This document shows, in pieces, positions 1 through 8,624 of a stretch of 64,000 bases of DNA. How positions within the stretch are numbered: the stretch's first letter is position 1; every line of letters begins with the position of its first letter. Source of the DNA: Eubacteriaceae bacterium CHKCI004 (lineage in GTDB: Bacteria > Bacillota > Clostridia > Lachnospirales > Lachnospiraceae); NCBI GenBank assembly GCA_900016875.1, contig FCNR01000023.1, forward strand, positions 124,001-188,000, in the 5' to 3' direction. The notes beneath the pieces are model-generated. The model searched no databases. It worked only from the letters and a program-made list of their open reading frames with translations, and had not been told where the DNA came from. A program made the translations under genes and the position numbers.

Positions 1-53
1 CCGCTGTCTGCGCTACGGTCCGGGCGGCGCGAACTCCGGCGCATTTGAGCCAT
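1..53 (-). CDS. Possible 5' end of an ORF leaving the window
   Basis: An open frame starts with ATG at 53 and reads off the window edge as an arginine-rich peptide (begins MAQMRRSSRRPDRS). It follows the small gene at 63-236 by 9 nt on the same strand. No clear ribosome binding site is seen and only 17 codons are visible, so this may be chance. Confidence 0.2.
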   Translation of the reverse strand, partial: MAQMRRSSRRPDRSADS

Positions 54-62
54 TTTTTTGTT

Positions 63-236
63 TTAATGCTTATTTTCATATACATCCTCCATATTCGTTA
101 CATTATTGTGCATATTTTGCCAAACTTCTTCCAGCATCTTGTAAAACTCTTCATTTTGTCCATTTCTTTTTATGAGAATATTTTCCGGTCTGTTTTGTTC
201 TTTGCCATCATGCGTCCGGATTATAATTTTAGCCAT
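63..236 (-). CDS. Small hypothetical protein, 57 aa, divergent from recombinase
   Basis: Not recognised. The ATG at 236 is preceded by a strong GGGGAGGGG about 7 nt upstream, which favours it over a longer frame starting at 326. The product begins MAKIIIRTHDGKEQ and is charged, with no signal peptide or membrane segment. It is transcribed away from the serine recombinase at 439, so it is probably cargo or an accessory gene of the same integrative element. No domain can be assigned. Confidence 0.55.
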   Translation of the reverse strand: MAKIIIRTHDGKEQNRPENILIKRNGQNEEFYKMLEEVWQNMHNNVTNMEDVYENKH

Positions 237-438
237 CGTGAATCCCCTCCCCTGTATCTGTATGCCGTAAGAATTGTCCATGTCCCTTTTTGTGAAAAAA
301 ATCCCCCTTTGCATTAAGCGGCGCAAAATAAATACTTATGAGAATGATTTGCCGGCTGAGTCATACTCTAAAAAAGAACACAGAAAAATCTGCGGCCACA
401 GACGCACAGCGCCATCTGCCGCAAAAGGAGGTCTCGTC

Positions 439-1608
439 ATGCCGACTGCCGCCTGTTATGTGCGGGTCTCCACAGAACATCAGCGGGAAAATTACAGTAT
501 TCAGGAACAGATATCACGCCTCCGGGCATTCTGCGAAGCCAAAGATATTACCATCGGGAAATTTTACACGGACGGTGGATATTCCGGCGGCAATCTGAAC
601 CGTCCGGCTCTTCAGGAAATGCTTGCTCACCTGACGGAGTATGATGTAGTCATCGTCTACAAGCTGGATCGGCTGTCCCGCAGTCAGAAAGATACGCTTC
701 TGCTGATTGAAGATTATTTTCTTGCCAAGAAAGTAGATTTTATCTCTGTGTGTGAGAATTTTGACACTTCGACGCCGCTGGGCCGCGCCATGATCGGCAT
801 GCTGTCTGTTTTTGCCCAGCTGGAAAAGGATCAGATTACAGAGCGTTTCACCATGGGCCGCATCGCCAGAGCAAAAAACGGATACTATCATGGCGGTTCC
901 ACCGCTCCAACCGGCTACGACTATGTCAATGGCCGGCTCATCGTAAACAAAGATGCGGCAATGCAGGTGCGGGAGCTGTTCAAACGATTCCGTCAGGGTC
1001 ATTCCATCCATGACTGCTGGTTATATATGCAGTCCCGCTACGGCGCCGGCCCCAGCGGCTGGAGCAGTGAAACTCTCGTAAGAAATGTACTGCGCAACGA
1101 GGTGTACATCGGAAAAGTAAAATTTCAGCAGCAGTCTTATCCCGGCCGCCACACACCGCTCATCGACGAATCTCTTTTTTATGAAGTACAGGAAATGCTC
1201 CGTCGTGGTTCCAGGAACAATTCCACATCCGGTTCTCATTCTTCAGGCCGTCCTTTCGCACCGAGAACCCTGCTCTCCGGTCTTCTATGGTGCGGCAGGT
1301 GCGGCGCCCGGTTTCACGGAGAACACGGCAGCTATTCCTGTTACAGCCGCAGCAAGGGATCAAAAAAATATATACGGGATCCCCATTGCCAAAACCGTAA
1401 ATGGAAGATTAGCGAACTGGACTCTCTCATCATTCATACAGTATGCCATATGCATTTTGAAAAAGACGATACCGCCGTTCTTTCTCCTGGCGATGCCCTT
1501 GAGCGTTTGCTGACAGAAGGCCCTCTCATCAGAAAACGTGCCTGCCTGTCTCTCCTCATCGAGAAAATATATCTGGATGACGATGAAATCACCATTTTTC
1601 TCCGGTAA
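439..1608 (+). CDS. Large serine recombinase (integrase), 389 aa
   Basis: Site-specific DNA recombinase that cuts and rejoins attachment sites through a phosphoserine intermediate. Residues 1-140 are the resolvase catalytic domain; the motif YVRVSTEHQ starting at residue 7 holds the catalytic serine (Ser11). Residues about 150-260 fit the Recombinase DNA-binding domain and about 275-330 a zinc ribbon with a CGRCG knuckle and later cysteines. It is short for the family (commonly 450-550 aa), with little after the ribbon. The start at 439 is chosen because AAAGGAGG lies 7 nt upstream; the frame extends further 5' without a comparable site. The gene reads into a truncated feoB 54 bp away, the expected position of an integrase at the end of an integrated element. 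Confidence 0.9.
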   Translation: MPTAACYVRVSTEHQRENYSIQEQISRLRAFCEAKDITIGKFYTDGGYSGGNLNRPALQEMLAHLTEYDVVIVYKLDRLSRSQKDTLLLIEDYFLAKKVDFISVCENFDTSTPLGRAMIGMLSVFAQLEKDQITERFTMGRIARAKNGYYHGGSTAPTGYDYVNGRLIVNKDAAMQVRELFKRFRQGHSIHDCWLYMQSRYGAGPSGWSSETLVRNVLRNEVYIGKVKFQQQSYPGRHTPLIDESLFYEVQEMLRRGSRNNSTSGSHSSGRPFAPRTLLSGLLWCGRCGARFHGEHGSYSCYSRSKGSKKYIRDPHCQNRKWKISELDSLIIHTVCHMHFEKDDTAVLSPGDALERLLTEGPLIRKRACLSLLIEKIYLDDDEITIFLR

Positions 1609-1618
1609 ACAGACTTTC

Positions 1619-1653
1619 ATATTATAGGAATTCCAGCAAAATTTCCTATCAAT
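1619..1653. repeat. Dispersed palindromic repeat, degenerate copy
   Basis: Imperfect inverted repeat built on ATAGGAATT...AATTTCCTAT. Its first 19 bases (ending TTCCAGC) are identical to the reverse complement of the palindrome at 15610-15647, and a further 10-base block matches after a 2-base difference. It lies between the recombinase stop and the feoB fragment. Confidence 0.7.
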
Positions 1654-1658
1654 TAAAA

Positions 1659-1680
1659 AAAGCCCATGTGCATGGGCTTT
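1659..1680. other. Perfect palindrome at the recombinase/feoB junction (candidate att core)
   Basis: A 10-bp perfect inverted repeat (AAAGCCCATG / CATGGGCTTT) around a central TG. The right half is feoB coding sequence for the conserved MCMGFGC motif; the left half is preceded by an A-run with no feoB coding sense. Serine integrases cross over at a central dinucleotide in quasi-palindromic sites, so this is a good candidate for one attachment site of the element. On the minus strand the same bases, followed by a T-run, also look like an intrinsic terminator. Confidence 0.5.
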
Positions 1681-2529
1681 GGCTGCAATGCGGCGGGCGT
1701 GGTAGGGTGCCGTATTATCGACTCGCCGCGGGAACGGCTGCTGGCCATACTGACAAACAGTTTCGTGCCGTGCAACGGACGCTTTCCGACTTTGATCGCT
1801 CTTATCACGATGTTTTTCGTGGGAACAGGAGGCTCATTCGGAGATTCTGTATTGTCATCCTTTATGCTCACCGGCGTGATCGTGTTCAGTGTCGGAATCA
1901 CTTTTTTTGTGACAAGATTTCTGTCCGGCACAATCCTGAAAGGAGTTCCCTCTTCTTTTACCCTGGAGCTGCCGCCTTACCGCTGTCCGCAGGTGGGCAA
2001 AGTTATCTTACGTTCCATCATGGAGCGCACGCTTTTTGTACTGGGCCGGGCGGCCGCCGTCGCCGCTCCCGCCGGCATGGTTTTGTGGATTCTTGCAAAT
2101 GTATCGGTGAACGGAGCAAGTCTGCTCGCCGTCTGCTCCGGTTTTCTTGACCCGTTTGCCCGGCTCATGGGGCTTGACGGCGTGATTCTGCTTGCATTCA
2201 TTCTGGGATTGCCAGCCAATGAAATTGTTTTGCCAATCATTGTCATGGCCTATCTGGCGGAAGGGAGCATAGCAGAGACCGGAAGTTTGCCGGAAATGAA
2301 AGCACTGTTCGTCTCCCACGGATGGACGATGACCACAGCGCTGTGCACCATGCTCTTTTCTCTCATGCACTGGCCGTGTTCCACCACGCTCCTGACCATC
2401 AAAAAAGAAACGGGAAGCTGGAAATGGACGATACTCGCCGCCCTTCTTCCGGCTTCCCTGGGAATAATCTCCTGTATGATTGTGAACCTCAGCAGCACGC
2501 TTATGAAAAGTCTTTCATTCTTCTTATGA
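1663..2529 (+). pseudogene. feoB: feoB 3' fragment (ferrous iron transporter, headless)
   Basis: The frame encodes the C-terminal ~288 residues of FeoB, the Fe(II) permease. It opens at the conserved gate motif MGFGCNAAG, continues through SPRERLLAILTNSFVPCNGR, and later carries the GLPANE motif typical of the second gate domain; several hydrophobic helices follow. The N-terminal G domain with its GTP-binding loops and the first gate segment are absent (full FeoB is usually 600-800 aa). The frame opens directly at the palindrome at 1659-1680, just after a serine recombinase gene. The likely cause is integration of an element into feoB, with the 5' part lying upstream of this window. It could be restored if the element excises. 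Confidence 0.8.
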
Positions 2530-2556
2530 AAATCGTCAGAAAATCGTGAGAAAAAA

Positions 2557-2588
2557 TTGACACAATCTATACAATTATCGTTTATACT
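2557..2588 (+). promoter_or_regulatory. Promoter of candidate small RNA 1
   Basis: TTGACA at 2557-2562 followed by TTTATACT at 2581-2588 (spacing 18 to TTTATA or 20 to TATACT). The expected start near 2594 coincides with the first hairpin of the candidate RNA. No coding sequence follows. Confidence 0.5.
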
Positions 2589-2594
2589 AAGACC

Positions 2595-2690
2595 ATCAAA
2601 ACAACAAGAGCTGTTTTGATAGTCATAGATTTTTTCATACTTTTCTCTCTTCAAAAAAGATACTGCCGGCGGGCAGTATCTTTTTATTTT
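2595..2690 (+). ncRNA. Candidate small RNA 1, paralogue of 15507-15610
   Basis: About 96 nt with three parts: a 5' hairpin (ATCAAAAC ... GTTTTGAT, 2595-2620), a U- and CU-rich unpaired stretch (2623-2651), and an intrinsic terminator (2654-2690). The stretch at 2623-2651 is identical at 28 of 29 positions to 15529-15557, which is flanked in the same order by a different 5' hairpin and a different terminator. A conserved loop between divergent hairpins argues for an RNA under selection rather than a copied DNA repeat. The CU-rich part could pair with purine-rich ribosome binding sites. It may be a known Rfam family; that could not be checked. Confidence 0.6.
2654..2690. terminator. Bidirectional intrinsic terminator
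   Basis: Stem AAAGATACTGCC / GGCAGTATCTTT with A-run on the left and T-run on the right. It ends the candidate RNA on the plus strand and can end the amino acid transporter operon on the minus strand. Confidence 0.85.
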
Positions 2691-2698
2691 ATGCAGAA

Positions 2699-3445
2699 TC
2701 AGAGATTTCTGAAACGGCTCAAAAATTCTTTTGTTTTTTCTTTCTTCGGGTTACGGAAGAGCTCTTCGCTGGTACCTTCCTCTTCGATGACGCCGTCGGC
2801 CATGAAAATGATATGGCTGGAGATGTCTCTGGCGAAGGCCATCTCGTGGGTGACAATGAGCATGGTCATGCCTTCCTCGGCAAGGGTGCTCATGACGTTC
2901 AGCACCTCGCCTACCATCTGCGGGTCAAGGGCGGAGGTCGGCTCGTCAAAGAGCAGCACTTCCGGCTCCATGGCGAGAGCTCTGGCGATGGCCACTCTCT
3001 GCTTCTGACCACCGGAAAGCTGACGAGGCTTTGCATTGATGAACTGCTCCATGCCTACCTTCTCCAGAAACTGCATGGCCAGTTTCTCCGCTTCTGCCTT
3101 ACTTTTTTTTGCCACCTTTTCCGGGCCGATCATACAGTTTTCCAATACCGTCAGATTATTAAACAGATTGAAGTTCTGGAACACCATGCCCACCTTCTCC
3201 CGGTATGCCGGCACTGACATTTTCGGATCGGTGATATCCTCCCCGTGATAGAGGATGCTGCCGCCTGTCGGATTCTCCAGCAGATTGATACAGCGCAGCA
3301 TGGTGGATTTGCCGGAGCCGGAGGCTCCGATGATGGAGATAACGTCTCCCTTTTTCACAGTAAAATCAATGTCTTTCAATACCTCGTGGGTACCGAAACT
3401 CTTCTCCAGATGGGAGATCTCCAGAATATTATTTGTGTTTTCCAT
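2699..3445 (-). CDS. Polar amino acid ABC transporter, ATP-binding protein
   Basis: Cytoplasmic ATPase (248 aa) of a GlnQ/HisP-type amino acid importer. It shows Walker [11 protein letters not shown]-loop region MVFQNFNLF, signature LSGGQKQR, Walker [13 protein letters not shown] and the switch histidine in VTHEMAFA. Length is typical. Its ATG overlaps the permease stop by one base (TAATG), so translation is coupled. Last gene of a binding protein-permease-ATPase operon on the minus strand, followed by the terminator at 2654-2690. Substrate is not readable from the ATPase. Confidence 0.93.
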   Translation of the reverse strand: MENTNNILEISHLEKSFGTHEVLKDIDFTVKKGDVISIIGASGSGKSTMLRCINLLENPTGGSILYHGEDITDPKMSVPAYREKVGMVFQNFNLFNNLTVLENCMIGPEKVAKKSKAEAEKLAMQFLEKVGMEQFINAKPRQLSGGQKQRVAIARALAMEPEVLLFDEPTSALDPQMVGEVLNVMSTLAEEGMTMLIVTHEMAFARDISSHIIFMADGVIEEEGTSEELFRNPKKEKTKEFLSRFRNL

Positions 3446-4230
3446 TATAATCTCCCCTTTCCGTCCTGACCGAACTGGGTTCCCACACCCATAGTGTCTA
3501 CCAGCTCGTAATTATCATTGCCGTCCAGCTTTTTCTCCCAGAGCAGAAGCAGACGGGAGGAAATCAGCGTCATGACAAGGTAAATACACATAACAATAGT
3601 AGCGGATTCAAAGTAGGTGTACAGCGCTCCTGATACGCTCTTATGTACAAAGAACAGATCGACAACACCAATTACGGACAGCACGGAGGAGTCTTTGATA
3701 TTGATGATAAAGTTATTGCCGATCTGCGGAACGATGTTACGCAGTGCCTGTGGCAGAACCACATGGATCATTGCCTGAAAATGTGTCATACCAATGGCCT
3801 TTGCGCCTTCCATCTGTCCCGGATCCACGGAAATGATACCGCCGCGGACCGATTCGGCCATGTAGGCGCCGGTGTTGATGGAGACAACGAAGAAGGCTGC
3901 CTGCCACATACCCAGATGGATATCAAACACCTGAGCCGCGCCATAGTAGATAAATACGGCCTGTACCATCATTGGCGTTCCGCGGAAGATCTCCACATAC
4001 GCCTTGAAAATAATCTTTACAATTCTAAGCAGAACCCGTTTCGACAGGCTGTCTCTCTTCGTATCAACAGGAATAGTCTGCACAACGCCCACACCAAAAC
4101 CGATGATACATCCGACAATGGTGGAGACGACAGCGATGGCCAGCGTAGCGCCGGCTCCCTGCAAAAACGACATACCATAATTCTGGAGCAGGTAAACGAT
4201 CCTCTCCAGAAAGCTCATCTCGGAAATCAT
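3445..4230 (-). CDS. Polar amino acid ABC transporter, permease
   Basis: Inner-membrane permease (261 aa) of the HisM/GlnP type, with a long N-terminal helix region and the EAA-loop segment around [15 protein letters not shown] that contacts the ATPase. Start at 4230 (MISEMSF) is preferred to the upstream ATGs because GAAAGGA lies 7 nt before it. One permease gene is present, so the transporter is probably a homodimer. A hairpin between it and the upstream binding protein gene may lower permease expression relative to the binding protein. Confidence 0.9.
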   Translation of the reverse strand: MISEMSFLERIVYLLQNYGMSFLQGAGATLAIAVVSTIVGCIIGFGVGVVQTIPVDTKRDSLSKRVLLRIVKIIFKAYVEIFRGTPMMVQAVFIYYGAAQVFDIHLGMWQAAFFVVSINTGAYMAESVRGGIISVDPGQMEGAKAIGMTHFQAMIHVVLPQALRNIVPQIGNNFIINIKDSSVLSVIGVVDLFFVHKSVSGALYTYFESATIVMCIYLVMTLISSRLLLLWEKKLDGNDNYELVDTMGVGTQFGQDGKGRL

Positions 4231-4259
4231 TGTTTCATCCTTTCTCATACATAGCATAT

Positions 4260-4279
4260 GGGGCAAAATCCTTTGCCCC
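4260..4279 (-). terminator. Intercistronic hairpin between binding protein and permease
   Basis: Perfect 8-bp stem GGGGCAAA / TTTGCCCC with a 4-nt loop and no strong T-run. Such hairpins often cause partial termination or mRNA stabilisation, so the binding protein is made in excess. Confidence 0.55.
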
Positions 4280-4303
4280 GATACGCGAAATTATTTCTTA
4301 TCC

Positions 4304-5167
4304 TTATTCAGATAATGGCTGCACGGAAATCGCTTCCTGCATCATAGCGTCATAATCCTCTGTGGTCATGTTCGCCAGTACGGAGTTGATCTGATCCAGC
4401 AGCTCTGTGTTTCCTTTCTGTACAGAGATTCCGATGTTGATCTCTTCCTCAGATACTTCAAAATCATCGTCAGTTCCTGCGAAATCCAGAAGCTGGAAGT
4501 CCGGATAAGCAACCTGAGCTGCCATACCGGTCGGCATATCCGTTACGACCACGTCAGTACGTCCGCTCTCAAGGGCAACGAGCATGGCCGGTGCGGATTC
4601 CTGAGCCGGCAGAATGTTGGCGTCCTGAATCTGCGGCAGACATACGTCATACCAGATAGTTCCCAGCTGGGAAGTACATGTTGCGCCGGCAAGATCTGCC
4701 ACTCCTTTGGCATTGGCGTAAGGGCTGTCATTCTTCACCAGTGTAACGATGGAAGCGTAATAATAAGGTTCTGTAAAGTCTACCATCTGCAGTCTCTCGG
4801 AAGTGATGGACTGACCGGCGATCACGCAGTCCACACTGCCGGACTGTACCGCAGGAACAAGAGCATCCCAGTCAAGCTTTACGATCTCCAGATCATAGCC
4901 CAGCTCCTCGGCGATCTTCTTTGCCATCATGACGTCATATCCGTAGGCATAATCATTACTGTCCTTGATAGGCACAGCGCCGTTGGAATCATCGGACTGT
5001 GTCCAGTTGTACGGCGCATAGCCGCACTCCATGGCTACCGTAAGAGTTTTATCGCTGCTGCCTGCAGATCCTGTGGACTCCGCCGCATTGTCTCCGGAAC
5101 CGCCGCAGCCTGCCAGACCTACAGCCATGGTTGCTGCAAGAACCACACTTAATAATTTCTTCTTCAT
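4304..5167 (-). CDS. Amino acid ABC transporter, substrate-binding lipoprotein
   Basis: Extracellular solute-binding lipoprotein (287 aa, SBP_bac_3 family). The start at 5167 (MKKKLLSVV) follows GAAGGAGA; the signal peptide ends in the lipobox LAGC at about residue 21. The body carries the family layout: YAPYNW, later YGYDVMMAKKIAEELG, WDALVPAVQSG and the hinge region TSERLQMVDFTEPYY. First gene of the operon. Ligand is probably a polar amino acid; the exact one is unknown. Confidence 0.92.
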   Translation of the reverse strand: MKKKLLSVVLAATMAVGLAGCGGSGDNAAESTGSAGSSDKTLTVAMECGYAPYNWTQSDDSNGAVPIKDSNDYAYGYDVMMAKKIAEELGYDLEIVKLDWDALVPAVQSGSVDCVIAGQSITSERLQMVDFTEPYYYASIVTLVKNDSPYANAKGVADLAGATCTSQLGTIWYDVCLPQIQDANILPAQESAPAMLVALESGRTDVVVTDMPTGMAAQVAYPDFQLLDFAGTDDDFEVSEEEINIGISVQKGNTELLDQINSVLANMTTEDYDAMMQEAISVQPLSE

Positions 5168-5407
5168 ACCTATTCTCCTTCTCTTGTAAAAAGTAAAAAA
5201 CATCTTGTTTCTTTATGATATCTCTATGTCCTTTCTCAATTTTCCGGCATATTTCCGTTGTAAAAGAACATACATGCTCCTATGTTACCAGATTCTTCAG
5301 AACAAAGCAAACATTTTTGCAGGATAATCGACTAAAAATTGCAAAAAGAGGAAATTTCTTTGCGAAACTTCCCCTTCGAAACTGCAATTGCTTTTTTCTA
5401 TGTTTTA

Positions 5408-6721
5408 TTAAAAAGTGACGGTAATCTCTGTCCCTTTTCCTTCTTCACTCTCCAGAGAGAGGGATGCGTTGTGAATAGCAACAACATGCTTCACGATAGC
5501 AAGCCCCAGACCGGTGCCTCCAGTCTGTTTCGACCGGCTTTTATCCACCCGGTAGAATCGTTCAAACACCCTTTCCTGATGTTCCTTCGGGATACCGATG
5601 CCGGTATCCTTCACCCTCAGAAAAGCATGTCCTTCATGAGCGCCTACTTCTACCATAACGCTGCCGTTTTTATTATTATAACGAATGGCGTTATTACAGA
5701 GATTATCTATAAGTTCCGCTATCATTTCCTTATTGGCAGTAATACAGGTAGACACGCCAATACACGCGATATTTACCTCATTTTTGTGGGCATACATTTT
5801 CAGATTGTCCACGCATCGCTCTGCCAGCTCATTCAGATCAAATGTCTCCATAATATCCTGAGTCATTCCATTATCCAGTTCTGACAGCCGGATGGTATCG
5901 TTGATGAGCGATAATAACCGTTCCACATTCTGTCGGATCTTCGAAGAAAATGATGCAACTTCATCTGCTCCTACCATACCGTTTTCCATAAGCTCCGCAT
6001 AGCCGGAAATAGCCGTCAGCGGAGTTTTCAGCTCATGGGACACATTGGCGGTAAAATCCTGCCGCATTTTTGCAGCTCCCAGAATATCCGCATGCTGCTT
6101 GCGGATCAGCTGGGCGAAAGGCACCAGCTCTTTGTAGGCCGGCGCTATACTGTAATCATCAATATTTACAGCCATCTCCTCAATAGGATCGATAATACTT
6201 CTGGTCAGGATTCTTGCCAGAACAATACACAAGATCACCATAAAAGCCATCATGGCCGCAATGGCAGGAATCATATTATTGGCAATGCTCCACACATTTT
6301 CTTCATCCTGTGAAACCCGCAGTACAGAGCCGTCATCCAGACGCAGCGCATAATAATATGTACTCCGGTTCAGTGTCTCCGACTCCCGGACTGATTCTCC
6401 CGATCCATAACGAAATGCATCCCGGATCTCCGGCCGCGCGGCATGGTTCTCCATATTGGTCTCATCTGCGCTGTTATCATAGAGAACATTCCCGTCAGCG
6501 CCCACCCAGGTTACGCGGAGCGTGTCCGCATTAAAATAATAACCGGTCTGATTTCCCTCCTGAAAAATGTGCGTATCTTTCAGAGTCTGCGCCACCGTCT
6601 CCAGATCATCCCTCACCTGATCTCTGTACACATCGTAAAAAATGCGAAACATAACGAGGGTTGTCACCACTACCGCCAGCACAGAAATACCAATAAGCTG
6701 TAAATTTATTTTTTTCTTCAT
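5408..6721 (-). CDS. phoR: PhoR-type sensor histidine kinase
   Basis: Membrane histidine kinase, 437 aa. An N-terminal helix (~8-28) and a second at ~150-172 bracket an extracellular sensor domain; a short HAMP-like region follows. The phospho-accepting histidine is in FTANVSHELKTPL (about His229) and the ATP-binding domain has DNLCNNAIRYN (N box), VKDTGIGIP (G1) and GTGLGLAIVKH (G2). It begins 3 nt after the response regulator and lies downstream of the pst-phoU genes, so it is probably the phosphate sensor. No phosphate-specific residue is visible, so the role rests on context. Confidence 0.85.
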   Translation of the reverse strand: MKKKINLQLIGISVLAVVVTTLVMFRIFYDVYRDQVRDDLETVAQTLKDTHIFQEGNQTGYYFNADTLRVTWVGADGNVLYDNSADETNMENHAARPEIRDAFRYGSGESVRESETLNRSTYYYALRLDDGSVLRVSQDEENVWSIANNMIPAIAAMMAFMVILCIVLARILTRSIIDPIEEMAVNIDDYSIAPAYKELVPFAQLIRKQHADILGAAKMRQDFTANVSHELKTPLTAISGYAELMENGMVGADEVASFSSKIRQNVERLLSLINDTIRLSELDNGMTQDIMETFDLNELAERCVDNLKMYAHKNEVNIACIGVSTCITANKEMIAELIDNLCNNAIRYNNKNGSVMVEVGAHEGHAFLRVKDTGIGIPKEHQERVFERFYRVDKSRSKQTGGTGLGLAIVKHVVAIHNASLSLESEEGKGTEITVTF

Positions 6722-6724
6722 ACA

Positions 6725-7396
6725 CTACTCCATAACATAACCAACGTTACGAACAGTCTTGATATGCGCGCCGTTTTCACCCAGCTTTTTGCGAAGGGTC
6801 TTGATATGCATATCAACAGTTCTTGACTCGCCCTCAAACTCTGTATCCCACACCCTCTGCATGATCATCTCTCTTGTCATGACAATGCCGGCATTCCGCA
6901 TGAGAAGTTTTAAAAGCTCATACTCCTTATATGTAAGCTCCACGGCTTCATTCTGAGAATAGGCCATATGACGTTCGTCATCCAGAAATACATCGCCGAT
7001 GGTCATAAATTTATTCTCCGACTGCTCTACCGTCCGGCGGAGAACTGCTTTGACACGGGTAATAAATTCTATGATAGAGAACGGTTTCTTAATATAATCG
7101 TCTGCCCCGATGTCAAGTCCCCGAACCATGTCAATCTCCGAAGTTTTGGCTGTTACCATGATAACCGGCATCTTCTTTGTAATCGGATTCTGGCGGATCT
7201 TTTTTACAATCTCATATCCGTCTTCATCCGGAAGCATCACATCAAGAATCGCCAGATCAGGCACCTTTTCTTTGATTTTCTTGTAGAAATGCGCTGCATC
7301 ATCAAAAGTATACACCTTATGCCCGCTGTTTTTTAATGCAATCGCTTCAATTTCCTGAATATTTGTATCATCTTCCACTACATAAATTACTGCCAT
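6725..7396 (-). CDS. PhoP/PhoB-type response regulator
   Basis: OmpR/PhoB-family response regulator, 223 aa. Receiver domain with acidic pocket VVEDD and phospho-acceptor Asp in AILDVMLPDEDG (about residue 52), conserved VTAKTSE and KPF lysine, then a winged-helix DNA-binding domain ending RTVDMHIKTLRKKLG ... VRNVGYVM. The start at 7396 follows AGAAGGA; the longer frame from 7420 lacks a site. It is co-transcribed with the kinase and probably activates pst under phosphate limitation. Confidence 0.88.
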   Translation of the reverse strand: MAVIYVVEDDTNIQEIEAIALKNSGHKVYTFDDAAHFYKKIKEKVPDLAILDVMLPDEDGYEIVKKIRQNPITKKMPVIMVTAKTSEIDMVRGLDIGADDYIKKPFSIIEFITRVKAVLRRTVEQSENKFMTIGDVFLDDERHMAYSQNEAVELTYKEYELLKLLMRNAGIVMTREMIMQRVWDTEFEGESRTVDMHIKTLRKKLGENGAHIKTVRNVGYVME

Positions 7397-7502
7397 AATC
7401 TCATCCTTCTTTTGCTGCATTTTACATCATTGTTGCAAAATGTATAGAGCCCTGCGGAGAATGTTCCCCGCAGGCTGTGTTATATTATATCCTGATAAAG
7501 GC

Positions 7503-8519
7503 TCAATGGCAAGAAACATTGCCTTTTTTGCCCGTTTGTTCTTTTTTATCGGGAATCGTCAGAATTGCCAGCTTCTCAAGTCCTCCGGCAAAGGGAAGCA
7601 AGAGCATCGTTGCAGAAATATTAAACAGGCTGTGTATCGCCGCTATCCCCGCGGCATTTGCCGCCTCGCCCATAAAAGAAAAATGAAACGCTGCATTGCA
7701 CAGGTAAAATGTGATTAAAAAAATAGCGGTTCCGATTATATTAAAATACAGATGAACTGCCGCCGCTCTTCTGGCATTTTTCCCCGTTCCGATACTGGAC
7801 AAAATCGCTGTCACGCAGGTACCTATATTCTGCCCCATTATAATGGGAATCGCCGTATCATATCCGACAGCTCCCGTGGCGCACAGCGCCTGCAGTATGC
7901 CGATGGAGACAGACGAACTTTGAATCACCGCCGTGATAACCGTTCCTGCGGCCATTCCCAGCAGCGGATGAGAGAACATGGTAAGAAGCCCTGTAAATCT
8001 CTCATTATGCGCCAGCGGCTTCACTGCTCCACTCATGGTGTCCATACCCGTCATGAGAATCGCAAATCCGGTCAAAATCATTCCCAGTTCTTTTTTTCTC
8101 TGATTTTTTACAAAGAGAATCAAAAAAACGCCGATTATCGCAAGAACCGGCGCAAAAGATGATGGCTTCAGCATCCGGATCAGAAAACTGTCTCCCTCAA
8201 TTCCTGCAAGGCTAAGAAACCAGGAGGTAATCGTAGTGCCGATATTGGCTCCCATAATAACTCCTACTGCCTGAGACAGCTTCATAAGACCTGCATTCAC
8301 AAATCCGACAACCATCACGGTGGTAGCAGAAGAAGACTGAATGACCGCAGTCACACCAGTCCCCAACAACACCGCCATAATTTTATTAGAGGTGAGCTTC
8401 CCGAGAAGTCTCTTCATTTTTCCGCCGGACAGCCGGGATAATCCCTGTCCCATGGCATCCATTCCATAAAGGAATAATGCCAGACCTCCAAGCATCGTCA
8501 AAATACTGAAAAAATCCAT
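7503..8519 (-). CDS. Na/Pi cotransporter family protein (short form)
   Basis: Membrane protein of the NptA/YjbB family, 338 aa, with the diagnostic duplicated motif QSSSATT (first repeat) and QSSSVSIG (second repeat) and GANIGTT / GQNIGT. Many relatives continue into a C-terminal PhoU-like domain; this one ends after the second membrane repeat, and a separate phoU gene is encoded just upstream. Start at 8519 follows AAAGGAGA. It sits between phoU and the two-component system, so it is likely part of the phosphate regulon, either importing or exporting phosphate. Confidence 0.87.
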   Translation of the reverse strand: MDFFSILTMLGGLALFLYGMDAMGQGLSRLSGGKMKRLLGKLTSNKIMAVLLGTGVTAVIQSSSATTVMVVGFVNAGLMKLSQAVGVIMGANIGTTITSWFLSLAGIEGDSFLIRMLKPSSFAPVLAIIGVFLILFVKNQRKKELGMILTGFAILMTGMDTMSGAVKPLAHNERFTGLLTMFSHPLLGMAAGTVITAVIQSSSVSIGILQALCATGAVGYDTAIPIIMGQNIGTCVTAILSSIGTGKNARRAAAVHLYFNIIGTAIFLITFYLCNAAFHFSFMGEAANAAGIAAIHSLFNISATMLLLPFAGGLEKLAILTIPDKKEQTGKKGNVSCH

Positions 8520-8624
8520 ACACTCTCTCCTTTGTTATTTACATATTGATTGTATGTCAGTCATATATGCTTCTATGTAAATGAACAAAGGATTTTATAT
8601 GGATTCTATGCAGATTTTGCTGAT

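Noticed and set aside
1666-2529. Independent short membrane protein gene
   Set aside because: The frame matches the C-terminal half of FeoB from its gate motif onward and its ATG lies within the palindromic junction without a ribosome binding site.
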